Source of the DNA: Sterolibacterium sp.
GTDB taxonomy: Bacteria; Pseudomonadota; Gammaproteobacteria; Burkholderiales; Rhodocyclaceae
Length of the DNA stretch: 64,000 nucleotides
Assembly (NCBI GenBank): GCA_028713555.1
Contig: JAQTOA010000016.1
Span: 1 to 64,000, forward strand
Direction of reading: 5' to 3'
A program made the translations under genes and the position numbers. Below the pieces are notes generated by a model that was not told the DNA's origin, searched no databases, and was given only the letters and a program-made list of their open reading frames with translations. Below are positions 1 to 5,887 of the stretch, piece by piece (positions within the stretch are counted from its first letter, which is position 1; each line of letters starts with the position of its first letter).

Positions 1-27
1 GGTGTCAATGTGCTTGTAGCGTGCCAT
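1..27 (-). CDS. IS1182-family transposase, N-terminal fragment (window edge)
   Basis: These are the first nine codons (MARYKHIDT) of a transposase on the minus strand. The residues are identical to the start of the complete transposase at 5982-7508, although most third codon positions differ. The remainder is outside the window, so it cannot be judged whether the gene is intact. Confidence 0.7.
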
Positions 28-121
28 GCCAGACTCCGAAAACTCAACATCCGTTGGAGCCTTGTTATTCCATTTGGTTCACAGCAGAATGCGGGTATGA
101 AAAGAGTTTTTCTACAGCCTC
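1..121 (-). mobile_element. IS1182-like element, 5' end only (runs off the window)
   Basis: The minus strand carries the left end of an IS closely related to the complete copy at 5888-7659. It has the same terminal sequence (GAGGCTGTAGAAAAAC here against GAAGCTGTAGAAAAAC there), the same leader, and the first nine codons of the transposase. The two leaders differ at many positions, so this is a diverged relative, not a recent duplicate. Its end abuts a GTTAGGC box at 122-128, the R' core of an attC site. The rest of the element lies outside the window. Confidence 0.85.
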
Positions 122-140
122 GTTAGGCCTTACGGCAATG

Positions 141-509
141 TCATGGAAGTATTTCTTGTGAATTCCGCTTTGAACCAGCATCGCTCTTGCAACCGACATC
201 GGTTGCCAACGGCGCGCACCGGACGCAACCTCCAAGGTCTGTCTCTCCTTCCGCCCGCAATTCAGCCGCCGTCTCAGCCAACTCTGAGCTCTGATCCAGA
301 CTCACATTTACAGCCACCGTCGGGGTGGCTTCTTCAACCTCCGCCCGCTGCGCTTGCACTTCGTGGCCACATCGCAGGAACGTTCTTCTCCTTTCCAACC
401 CAAAATCGGTGGTTGCGGTTCCAGGGTCCATTGCATTCCACGCTTCGTGGTAGCATTGTAGTGGCTTCTTCAACCAGTGTGCATACTCGCTTTTCCCATG
501 CTCTTCCAA
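141..509 (-). CDS. hypothetical cassette protein (antisense to the cassette's attC)
   Basis: This 122-residue open frame starts at TTG and has an ordinary charged composition with a Cys-containing C-terminal half. No family is recognised. It fills a cassette bounded by GTTAGGC boxes at 122-128 and 517-523 (complement), and its stop lies a few bases from the left box, as expected for a cassette gene. However, the attC at 517-635 has its extra base on the arm expected for plus-strand reading. An overlapping plus-strand frame (143-637) exists but is Pro/Ser-rich and looks like an antisense shadow. The start is doubtful because a GGAGG lies directly against the TTG. The cassette may carry a reverse-oriented gene or no gene. 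Confidence 0.35.
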   Translation of the reverse strand: MEEHGKSEYAHWLKKPLQCYHEAWNAMDPGTATTDFGLERRRTFLRCGHEVQAQRAEVEEATPTVAVNVSLDQSSELAETAAELRAEGETDLGGCVRCAPLATDVGCKSDAGSKRNSQEILP

Positions 510-516
510 CCTCCGC

Positions 517-635
517 GCCTAACGAAACGCTCAACCCGGACGCTGCGCTCTTGGGCGGTCCGTCTTCTTGTGCTTACTCAACCTTCTTCTCTTCGGCTGC
601 TGTCCTTTGTGCGCAGCGCCGGTTAGCTAAACGTT
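517..635 (+). other. attC recombination site with long loop, interrupted by IS at R'
   Basis: The R'' box GCCTAAC is at 517-523. It is followed by an arm containing CCGGACGCTGCGC, a long loop of roughly 70 bases, the matching arm GCGCAGCGCCGG and the truncated R' core GTT at 633-635. The extra A on the 5' arm gives plus-strand orientation. The loop is longer than in the other attC sites here. An IS1182-like fragment begins immediately after GTT. Confidence 0.75.
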
Positions 636-913
636 GAAGCTGTAGAAAAACCCAATTTTCGGCAACCGAGACATGACAAATGGCGCGAGATTTTTTTGCG
701 CCATTTGTCATTTTGCTGACTGGAATCTTTCGCGTGCGACGTGCTCAGGTATGCCGCATGCTCACGTATGGGCGCCCCGCTCCTGCCTACTGCGCATACC
801 CATGATGCGCCAGCTTCTCGATGTTATGCACCAGACAGAAGAGCTTCCATTGTCCATCGACCTTCTTCCGCCCGCGCAACGTGAACCGATCGAGCCGCTT
901 GTTGTGCCGCAGG
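636..913 (-). mobile_element. IS1182-like element remnant, 3' end only (copy 1)
   Basis: This is an inverted copy of the last 278 bp of the complete IS at 5888-7659. By eye it is identical, including the terminal repeat GAAGCTGTAGAAAAAC, the internal hairpin and the last codons of the transposase. The homology stops at GCCGCAG|GTT, inside the transposase gene. An attC-type box GTTGGGC follows at 918-924. The 5' four-fifths of the element is missing. Confidence 0.9.
787..913 (-). pseudogene. IS1182-family transposase, C-terminal fragment
   Basis: About 42 C-terminal codons of the transposase (LRHNKRLDRF onward to the normal stop) survive, and they match 7382-7508. There is no start codon and no upstream coding region. 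This is a dead fragment inside the IS remnant. Confidence 0.85.
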
Positions 914-947
914 TTACGTTGGGCCTCACATCTAACCGAGGAAACAT

Positions 948-1175
948 ATGGAACTCGTTGACGATGCAATTAGGAAATTCGAGACAGTTGTGCCTTTTGG
1001 CGAAGAGGCATTCATGGTCCTGCGAGCGCATTTGCTTGTAGAGCACCATTTATTTGCGTATGTCAGTTCACGGGTTGCTGATCCAGAGTTCATGAAAGAA
1101 GTTGAATCAAGGTACAGCCCTGTGGGATCGGGTCTTGGACTTATTCTTCTTGCCCAAGCGCTCACCCTTCAATAG
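948..1175 (+). CDS. hypothetical cassette protein, small
   Basis: This 75-residue frame starts 23 bases after the R' box GTTGGGC (918-924). A good ribosome-binding site (GAGGAAA, 5 bases before ATG) supports the start. The protein is acidic and helical (VPFGEEAFMVLRAHLLVEHH) with no known domain. The N-terminal half resembles the style of short hypothetical proteins often annotated in cassette arrays (recollection, not searched). It may be a truncated member of such a family, because it ends shortly after a Gly-rich stretch. It shares its cassette with the frame at 1191. Confidence 0.6.
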   Translation: MELVDDAIRKFETVVPFGEEAFMVLRAHLLVEHHLFAYVSSRVADPEFMKEVESRYSPVGSGLGLILLAQALTLQ

Positions 1176-1190
1176 CGAAGAGCACGATCA

Positions 1191-1502
1191 ATGAAAGAAT
1201 GTGAAATTGATAGTCGTGGCAATGTTACTTGCCCGTACTGTGGCCACACATATCCGGCAAGTGGAAACTGCCATCCAGCTCCTGCTCCAAAAGGCTCGGG
1301 CGGGTGCATTAAGTATTGCAGTTGCCCCTCGTGTCACGAGTCGTGCTGCGCCGAGAGAGATGCTCCGCGTTTGGAACCGCCAGAACCATCATGGTACCCA
1401 CTGACCAGTTCGTGGCTTGGGCGGTTCCGATACTTGTTGCCCTTGGCTGTCTTTCCATCCTTCTCGGCATTTATTTTGTTATTTCGAACAGAAGGAAAGT
1501 AG
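1191..1502 (+). CDS. hypothetical zinc-ribbon/membrane protein
   Basis: This 103-residue frame starts 15 bases after the preceding gene. Residues 14-17 form a CPYC knuckle, and a second Cys cluster follows (CIKYCSCPSCHESCC), suggesting a zinc-binding N-terminus. The C-terminus is hydrophobic and may span the membrane. A second frame (ATG at 1391, stop at 1507) encodes a cleaner single transmembrane segment with a basic tail. A frameshift near 1380 may therefore have split one gene. Function is unknown. The attC follows at 1518. Confidence 0.45.
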   Translation: MKECEIDSRGNVTCPYCGHTYPASGNCHPAPAPKGSGGCIKYCSCPSCHESCCAERDAPRLEPPEPSWYPLTSSWLGRFRYLLPLAVFPSFSAFILLFRTEGK

Positions 1503-1517
1503 AGTGAGGCAGTCGAG

Positions 1518-1586
1518 GCCCAACCCATCATTGCACCGGACGCTGCGCGATAAAGCCGCGCAGCGCCGGTTAGCTCTACGTTAAAC
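1518..1586 (+). other. attC recombination site
   Basis: R'' is GCCCAAC at 1518-1524 and R' is GTTAAAC at 1580-1586. The arms CCGGACGCTGCGC and GCGCAGCGCCGG pair except for one extra A on the 5' arm. This is the known asymmetry that sets attC orientation, here plus. The site is about 69 bp. Confidence 0.85.
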
Positions 1587-1590
1587 GGCA

Positions 1591-1995
1591 ATGGACAGCG
1601 AAGAGTTCTCCGACCGCAAATATCTAAAACGCCTTGATCGAGGCAATGAACACCGCTGGCAATTTCAATTTGAACGTGACCCGATTAAGGAGTCGAAGAA
1701 CTTCAGTGACAGGCAGTTCATCACAGCCTCTCACATCAAACCGTGGAGTGCGTCAGATAACTCCGAGCGATTAGATCCATTTAATGGGTTGGCGCTTTCA
1801 CCGGTCTATGACAAGGCTTTTGATGTGGGGCTGATTTCCTTCGACGACGAAGGAAGAATTCTCATCTCCAAGCGTCTCGCACAAGACGCGGCCCTTCTTG
1901 GAATTACCGGCAAAGAGCACATTAGAGAGCTAAATTTTCTTCACCAGAAATATCTCTCGTACCATCGGCAAACTCGATTTCGGCCAAATGAATAG
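1591..1995 (+). CDS. HNH-endonuclease-type cassette protein (HNH_2-like, probably incomplete)
   Basis: The product is 134 residues. Residues 46-75 carry the HNH_2-type core ASHIKPWSAS...NGLALSPVYDKAFDVGLISF, known from nucleases of restriction-like and DNA-damaging systems. The usual N-terminal segment of the family, with a Cys-containing beta hairpin before the SHIKPW motif, is absent or replaced by a short charged stretch. Activity is therefore uncertain. The ATG lies only 4 bases after the R' box with no Shine-Dalgarno, so translation may depend on read-through or a leaderless start. The stop is 5 bases before the next attC. Confidence 0.75.
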   Translation: MDSEEFSDRKYLKRLDRGNEHRWQFQFERDPIKESKNFSDRQFITASHIKPWSASDNSERLDPFNGLALSPVYDKAFDVGLISFDDEGRILISKRLAQDAALLGITGKEHIRELNFLHQKYLSYHRQTRFRPNE

Positions 1996-2000
1996 TTGCC

Positions 2001-2070
2001 GTTTAACCCATCAATCCACCGGACGCTGCGCGATAAAGCCGCGTAGCGCCGGTGATTTCAAACGTTCGGC
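2001..2070 (+). other. attC recombination site
   Basis: R'' is GTTTAAC at 2001-2007 and R' is GTTCGGC at 2064-2070, with one departure from GTTRRRY. The arms CACCGGACGCTGCGC and GCGTAGCGCCGGTG pair with one mismatch and an extra A on the 5' arm. Orientation is plus. Confidence 0.8.
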
Positions 2071-2133
2071 GTCACCATCACTCGGCACCAAGCTCGCGGT
2101 ACAATCTCTATTATCGTTACGGAGGCACTAGCC

Positions 2134-2358
2134 ATGGGAAATCAACTTGAATTGCTCGAAGCCGAAGCCCTGAAACTAACTGCCGGTGAACGCGCAGCTT
2201 TCGCCCAGCTATTGCTCGCTAGTCTCGACGAAGATGCCGAGATTGAGGAAGCGTGGGCCGCCGAAACCGAGCGCAGAATTGCTGACATCGAGAGTGGCGC
2301 GGTACAAGTCATTCCGATTGCTGACGCACTTGCACAGGTCCGTGCAGCACTGAAGTGA
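2134..2358 (+). CDS. addiction-module antitoxin, Unstab_antitox/ParD-like
   Basis: This 74-residue acidic helical protein fits the 'putative addiction module component' family (PF09720). It has the typical N-terminal LELLEAEALKLTAGERAAFA block and a C-terminal EEAWAAETERRI segment. It would neutralise the toxin encoded next, whose GTG overlaps its TGA. The Shine-Dalgarno (GGAGG, 9 bases upstream) is good. A TACAAT hexamer at 2100-2105 could be a -10 element inside the cassette, but no convincing -35 is seen. The cassette is bounded by the attC sites at 2001-2070 and 2675-2743. Confidence 0.85.
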   Translation: MGNQLELLEAEALKLTAGERAAFAQLLLASLDEDAEIEEAWAAETERRIADIESGAVQVIPIADALAQVRAALK

Positions 2359-2648
2359 AGCTCGTCGTTTCCCCACCGGCGCTCGCCGAACTACACGACG
2401 CGGCCGCGTTCTACACGCTAAAGGCGAATGTCGAACTTGGTTTCGCGTTTGTGGCTGAGTTTGAACGAACGGCCAATTTCGTTTTGGACAATCCTCTTCT
2501 CGGCGTTGTGTTTCGTGGCACTCGTCGGCGATATATCCTCCGTCGATTCCCATATAGCATCATCTATCAGGTCACCGCAGAAGAGCTTCGAATTCTCGCA
2601 GTAGCACATCACAGGCGGCGTCCTGGCTACTGGGCGCAACGGAAGTAG
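2355..2648 (+). CDS. ParE/RelE-superfamily toxin
   Basis: This 97-residue basic protein has the ParE/RelE layout: SPPALAELHDAAAFY at the N-terminus, a central helix pair, and the C-terminal strand pattern RRFPYSIIYQVTAEELRILAVAHHRRRPGYW typical of ParE-like toxins. Family members poison gyrase or cleave mRNA, and which applies here cannot be told. It starts at GTG overlapping the antitoxin stop by GTGA, so the pair is translationally coupled. Location in a cassette array suggests a stabilising role. Confidence 0.88.
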   Translation: MKLVVSPPALAELHDAAAFYTLKANVELGFAFVAEFERTANFVLDNPLLGVVFRGTRRRYILRRFPYSIIYQVTAEELRILAVAHHRRRPGYWAQRK

Positions 2649-2674
2649 TACGCCGTGTCACTTCGCCCAGTGAC

Positions 2675-2743
2675 GCCCAACCTATCCATTAACACGGACG
2701 CAAGCGATAAGACTGCTTGCGCCGGTCATGTCAGACGTTGGGC
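2675..2743 (+). other. attC recombination site
   Basis: R'' is GCCCAAC at 2675-2681 and R' is GTTGGGC at 2737-2743. The stem is CGGACGCAAGC with GCTTGCGCCGG, with an extra A on the 5' arm, giving plus orientation. The loop-proximal stem differs from its neighbours (GCAAGC instead of GCTGCGC) while the pairing is kept. Confidence 0.85.
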
Positions 2744-2769
2744 CCCACCATGAGCGCTATCCTCAGCAT

Positions 2770-2798
2770 TTGACGTAACTACGGCAATGCCGTATATT
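2770..2798 (+). promoter_or_regulatory. cassette promoter with palindromic operator
   Basis: TTGACG (2770-2775) and TATATT (2793-2798) are separated by exactly 17 bases. The spacer contains a perfect inverted repeat ACGGCA-A-TGCCGT (2781-2793), which is well placed to bind the XRE antitoxin encoded downstream. The predicted start of transcription is about 2805, next to the toxin ATG at 2806, so the mRNA would be leaderless or nearly so. Promoter and operator are inferred from sequence only. Confidence 0.75.
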
Positions 2799-2805
2799 GA
2801 GCATC

Positions 2806-3120
2806 ATGTTCACGGTCATCGAAACCCCTACATTCGTCCGCCTTGCCGCCGACTGCTGGAGCGATGAAGATCGCACCAGCTTCATCACCTTCATCGCTGG
2901 AAATCCTGATGTTGGAGATGTCGTGCCCGGATCGGGAGGTGTAAGGAAAGTTCGGTGGGGAAGTGCTGGTCGTGGCAAGCGCGGTGGGGTGCGTGTTATT
3001 TACTTCAATCGTCTTACCGATGGAGAAATCTGGTTACTGCTGGTCTACGGAAAGTCGGTGCGTGAAAACATTCCGGCGCACCTACTTCGTCAGATCAAAG
3101 AGGAGATCGAAAATGCGTAA
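2806..3120 (+). CDS. RelE/HigB-type toxin
   Basis: This 104-residue protein begins MFTVIETPTF. It has the hallmarks of the HigB-2/RelE-like toxins found with XRE antitoxins: a central PGSGGVRKVRWG, then GGVRVIYF and WLLLVYGKS. ATG 2806 is preferred over an upstream TTG at 2797 because TTG 2797 overlaps the -10 element. No ribosome-binding site precedes it, in keeping with a leaderless transcript. The stop overlaps the antitoxin start by 8 bases. Family members are mRNA interferases. Confidence 0.88.
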   Translation: MFTVIETPTFVRLAADCWSDEDRTSFITFIAGNPDVGDVVPGSGGVRKVRWGSAGRGKRGGVRVIYFNRLTDGEIWLLLVYGKSVRENIPAHLLRQIKEEIENA

Positions 3121-3421
3121 AGCTAAACAAGAACCTGTCGGCCGTAAGCCCAAAATTGACATTGGCGCTGAACTGCTAACCTCGGTGCGTGAAATGAAGG
3201 CCGGTATCCGTGCCCGTGTCCATCGTCCCAAAATTTCGGAAATCGCTCACGCTCGCTTGGTGTCCGGACTTTCTCAAACTGCCTTCGCGGCGTTACTTGG
3301 AGTTTCAGTGCGTACGCTCCAAGACTGGGAACAAGGCCGTCGTGAACCGTCGGGTGCCGCAAAAACTCTTTTCCGCGTCGCCGAACGCCATCCGGAAGTT
3401 CTGCAAGAACTTGCTGCGTGA
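3113..3421 (+). CDS. XRE-family antitoxin (HigA/NadS-like)
   Basis: This 102-residue protein has a helix-turn-helix at about residues 50-80 (LSQTAFAALLGVSVRTLQDW). It follows the toxin with the ATG inside the toxin's last codons, the toxin-first order typical of HigBA-type pairs. It presumably binds both the toxin and the palindrome at 2781-2793. A GAGGAG lies 8-13 bases upstream. The stop is 9 bases before the attC. Confidence 0.88.
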   Translation: MRKAKQEPVGRKPKIDIGAELLTSVREMKAGIRARVHRPKISEIAHARLVSGLSQTAFAALLGVSVRTLQDWEQGRREPSGAAKTLFRVAERHPEVLQELAA

Positions 3422-3430
3422 AACGGTGCA

Positions 3431-3497
3431 GCCCAACCTGGCGGTCAACACGGACGCTGCGCGATGAAGCCGCGCAGCGCCGGTTAGCTAACACGTT
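3431..3497 (+). other. attC recombination site, R' interrupted by IS remnant
   Basis: R'' is GCCCAAC at 3431-3437. The arms GGACGCTGCGC and GCGCAGCGCC pair with the extra A on the 5' arm, giving plus orientation. The R' core GTT at 3495-3497 is cut by an IS1182-like remnant starting at 3498. GTTGGGC reappears at 3774-3780 on the far side of the remnant. Confidence 0.8.
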
Positions 3498-3774
3498 GAA
3501 GCTGTAGAAAAACCCGATTTCTCGGCGACGGGGCATCACAAATGGCACGAGACTATTCGTGCCATTTGTCATTTCGCCGATTGAATTTTACGCGGGCGAT
3601 GCGATCAGGAATGCCGCACGCCCGCACATGGGTGTTTCCGCCCCTGCCTACTGCGCATACCCATGATGCGCCAGCTTTTCGATGTTATGCACCAGACAGA
3701 ATAGCTTCCATTGACCATCGACCTTCTTCCGTCCGCGTAGCGTGAAGCGATTGAGCCGCTTGTTGTGCCGCAGG
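3498..3774 (-). mobile_element. IS1182-like element remnant, 3' end only (copy 2, diverged)
   Basis: This is homologous to 636-913 and to the 3' end of the complete IS, but with many substitutions (for example GTGTTTCCGCC against GGCGCCCCGCT), so it is older or from another IS variant. It keeps the terminal repeat GAAGCTGTAGAAAAAC and the internal hairpin. It ends at the same internal base as copy 1 (GCCGCAG|GTT). About 40 C-terminal transposase codons remain on the minus strand (stop at about 3658). Confidence 0.88.
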
Positions 3775-3812
3775 TTGGGCCTAGGTTGAGCAGCATGCCG
3801 TATCGATACTTT

Positions 3813-5216
3813 CTACAAGTCATCTGCACCCTTTCCAGAATTGCAGACGTCGCAAAGAGTCCAAAGATTTGAATCAACAGTGCGACCACCCCTTGACCAT
3901 GGATGTAGTTTGTGGTCAATGACCAACCTGCGTCCGTCGCTTTGCGAATGGCCACAAATGCAGCACTTATAGCTATCTCGCTTCAAGATTCGGAATCGTT
4001 GTTTGTTGGTTGCATTTCTCCTGGGATCACGCTGACCATTCGGTAGGAATAGAGATTCAAGTTCTACAGATACAGATATTGATTCCGGGGTGACACTCTC
4101 CTCGGAGATTTCCGGAACTGAAGATGTATCGCTGCCTGGTTGGTCTTGTTCAACCCATAGCAAGAAAGCTAGAACGGCTTTTCTCCAAGAGCCGAATCTA
4201 TGAACGTAAGTAGCCGCGGGATTTTTTGAAATAGAGAGCGACATTTCTGCGTAGGACGGCCGATGTCCTAACGCCTCCCAAGTTTCCATCAGACTCTTAT
4301 AGAGGTCATCGTCTGTATATCTCTTGGCCGTATCAGCAATATTGAGGCCAGCCTCTCCGATGGCGCTTTCCCATGAACCAAACCGCAGTTCGAAGGTTCT
4401 AGGGTCGATGCGAGAATGTTTCAGAATATCAGCTTTGGCAATTTCGCTTTTGCCCACGATAGCAGCGACACGTTTTAGCTCCCCCACCAAGCCATTTTTA
4501 TCAAGAACGCGGGTGTGTGTTCCCATGCGCTCATCTGGAAATAGCCTCAAGCACTCTTGGCCCTCAGGAGTCTCTCTAAATTCGGCCATCGCCTTCGAGA
4601 CGTTGCCCCAGATGCGTTCATAAGACTTGGGGCCAAGGTATGGCTGCTTTAGATCGGAATAGGCAGGCTGTCTGCCAAGTGCTTTCCACAGAGCAGATAA
4701 GCTGGCTAGACATTCTTCACGAGAGATAGGGTTCCTCCATGTGCGTTTGGCATTAAGTCCAGATGCCAATAAGGCTTTGCTCCAAGATCCAAAATGTTTT
4801 CGAATCGCACTGGATGAAACTCCCAGTTGAGCAGCATCGAATTCAAAAAGGCTGATACTTTCGCTTCCTTGTTTCTTGGCGACTCTCTGGAGCAGATTCA
4901 CGAAGTAGTCTTGTTTGTCGCGGACTGGCATCCGTCTTATTGCTTCGCCATACTGATCGGCGGGAACGCGCTTTACAACCGCCTTCACAGCGCTCCGTTT
5001 GGGTGGTCCCTTATATCGATTGCCAAGCCCAACGCGATTTAGTGCTTCCTTCCATGATCCAAAGCGCCTCAGTATGGTTGAGTGTGAGCAACGGGAATTT
5101 GCGTCAAAAAGGGCTTTAGTAAGCATTTTCGTAGGACATAAATCAGCGACACGTATCAATTCCTGTAGCAAAGCTTCGTCGCTGTAATCTTCGAGAAAAT
5201 CCTGCTCAAATCGCAT
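3813..5216 (-). CDS. HNH endonuclease with FGSW helix-turn-helix repeats
   Basis: This 467-residue cassette gene is unusually long for an integron. At least four clear copies of an (R/H)FGSWxxAh motif (about residues 51, 141, 280 and 341), with a weaker one near 206, match the HNH_repeat/homing-endonuclease-associated repeat, a DNA-binding unit. The C-terminus (about 408-467) is a complete Cys-type HNH: CCICG, VIDHKLHPWSRGG, NLWTLCDVCNSGKG. A sequence-reading nuclease, either defence or selfish, is inferred. It starts 57 bases after the R' box of the preceding attC. Its own attC has only the R'' box GCCCAAC (3780-3774 on the minus strand), fused to an IS remnant. Confidence 0.8.
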   Translation of the reverse strand: MRFEQDFLEDYSDEALLQELIRVADLCPTKMLTKALFDANSRCSHSTILRRFGSWKEALNRVGLGNRYKGPPKRSAVKAVVKRVPADQYGEAIRRMPVRDKQDYFVNLLQRVAKKQGSESISLFEFDAAQLGVSSSAIRKHFGSWSKALLASGLNAKRTWRNPISREECLASLSALWKALGRQPAYSDLKQPYLGPKSYERIWGNVSKAMAEFRETPEGQECLRLFPDERMGTHTRVLDKNGLVGELKRVAAIVGKSEIAKADILKHSRIDPRTFELRFGSWESAIGEAGLNIADTAKRYTDDDLYKSLMETWEALGHRPSYAEMSLSISKNPAATYVHRFGSWRKAVLAFLLWVEQDQPGSDTSSVPEISEESVTPESISVSVELESLFLPNGQRDPRRNATNKQRFRILKRDSYKCCICGHSQSDGRRLVIDHKLHPWSRGGRTVDSNLWTLCDVCNSGKGADDL

Positions 5217-5272
5217 GACTCAACGGGAGCAACAGAAAGCGACTGTTAGCAAACATGGCGACGAGATGAGAG

Positions 5273-5339
5273 GCCCAACGTGGAGTTGAGGCGCCTGCGC
5301 GGCTTTTCGCGCAGGTCGCCTCGAACGTACGGTTAGGGC
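5273..5339 (-). other. attC recombination site (minus orientation)
   Basis: Read on the minus strand, R'' is CCCTAAC (5338-5332) and R' is GTTGGGC (5279-5273). The stem is GAGGCGACCTGCGC with GCGCAGGCGCCTC, and the extra A is on the 5' arm, so this attC points opposite to those at 517-3497. The brnA stop codon TAA lies inside the R'' box. Confidence 0.85.
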
Positions 5340-5557
5340 TTGGCTGGCCAGACAATTTGTACCTGGCGATGCTGCGTAACGCAGTCACGAAGGTAAAGAT
5401 TGATTAGGCTCTGGTAAGGAACCCCCGCCTCAACCGCCATACCTTTGAAATAGGCAACCACATCTTCGGAAAGACGCATGGTGACGGGCTTCTTTAGTTT
5501 CGATGCGTAGGGATTCCTGCGCGATTTCATCTTGGAAAGATCGTATTCAGCTTTCAT
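5333..5557 (-). CDS. brnA: BrnA-family antitoxin
   Basis: This 74-residue protein has the ribbon-helix-helix core typical of BrnA (KKPVTMRLSEDVVAYFKGMAVEAGVPYQSLINLYL). BrnA neutralises BrnT and represses the operon with it. The start overlaps the brnT stop by ATGA. The stop is embedded in the attC R'' box, so the coding region uses the full cassette length. The probable operator is the palindrome described at the brnT promoter. Confidence 0.9.
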   Translation of the reverse strand: MKAEYDLSKMKSRRNPYASKLKKPVTMRLSEDVVAYFKGMAVEAGVPYQSLINLYLRDCVTQHRQVQIVWPAKP

Positions 5558-5841
5558 GGCGTATCACTTCCATAAAATGTGCTCTCTGTCTTGGTGGCTT
5601 TGCGCGCAGAGATGATGCGGATAGTGTTGCCCGCTTCACGCTCACAGTGGCAGATAAGAAGCAGACGCCTACCCGTGCTCATGCCCAACAACAGAAAACG
5701 TTCCTCACTTGTCGAATGCTCTTCGTCGAAAAATTGGACAGCAAACTCGTCATAGAAAACGGATTGGGCTTCCTCGAAGGAAACCCCGTGTTTCTTGATA
5801 TTTGCCGTGGCCTTAGCAGAATCCCACTCGAACTTAATCAT
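5554..5841 (-). CDS. brnT: BrnT-family toxin (ribonuclease)
   Basis: This 95-residue protein matches BrnT: the N-terminal FEWDSAKATANIKKHGVSFEEA block, then FYDE, and RIISARKATKTE near the C-terminus. BrnT is a RelE-fold RNase that blocks translation. The ATG lies directly at the predicted transcription start of the near-consensus promoter at 5848-5875, with no Shine-Dalgarno. It is the first clear gene downstream of attI in the normal cassette orientation, now separated from it by an IS insertion. Confidence 0.92.
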   Translation of the reverse strand: MIKFEWDSAKATANIKKHGVSFEEAQSVFYDEFAVQFFDEEHSTSEERFLLLGMSTGRRLLLICHCEREAGNTIRIISARKATKTESTFYGSDTP

Positions 5842-5847
5842 ACATAC

Positions 5848-5875
5848 ATTGTATTTAAACTCAGCCGAATGTCAA
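5848..5875 (-). promoter_or_regulatory. brnTA promoter with overlapping palindrome
   Basis: On the minus strand, TTGACA (5875-5870) and TACAAT (5853-5848) are 16 bases apart, an almost perfect sigma-70 promoter. A palindrome ATACA-A-TGTAT covers the -10 element and is the likely BrnA operator. The predicted transcript starts at about 5841, the A of the brnT ATG, so the mRNA would be leaderless. Confidence 0.8.
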
Positions 5876-5887
5876 GAAAGCCCTAAC

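Noticed and set aside
143-637. 164-residue plus-strand ORF in the first cassette
   Set aside because: Pro/Ser/His-rich shadow-like composition, and it runs through the attC into the IS end.
673-1041. ORF over the IS remnant into the next cassette
   Set aside because: It is the antisense of the transposase end, and the same frame appears antisense in the intact IS at 7320-7622.
2963-3112. Longer start for the XRE antitoxin
   Set aside because: It overlaps the toxin gene in another frame. The ATG at 3113 is coupled to the toxin stop and fits the family length.
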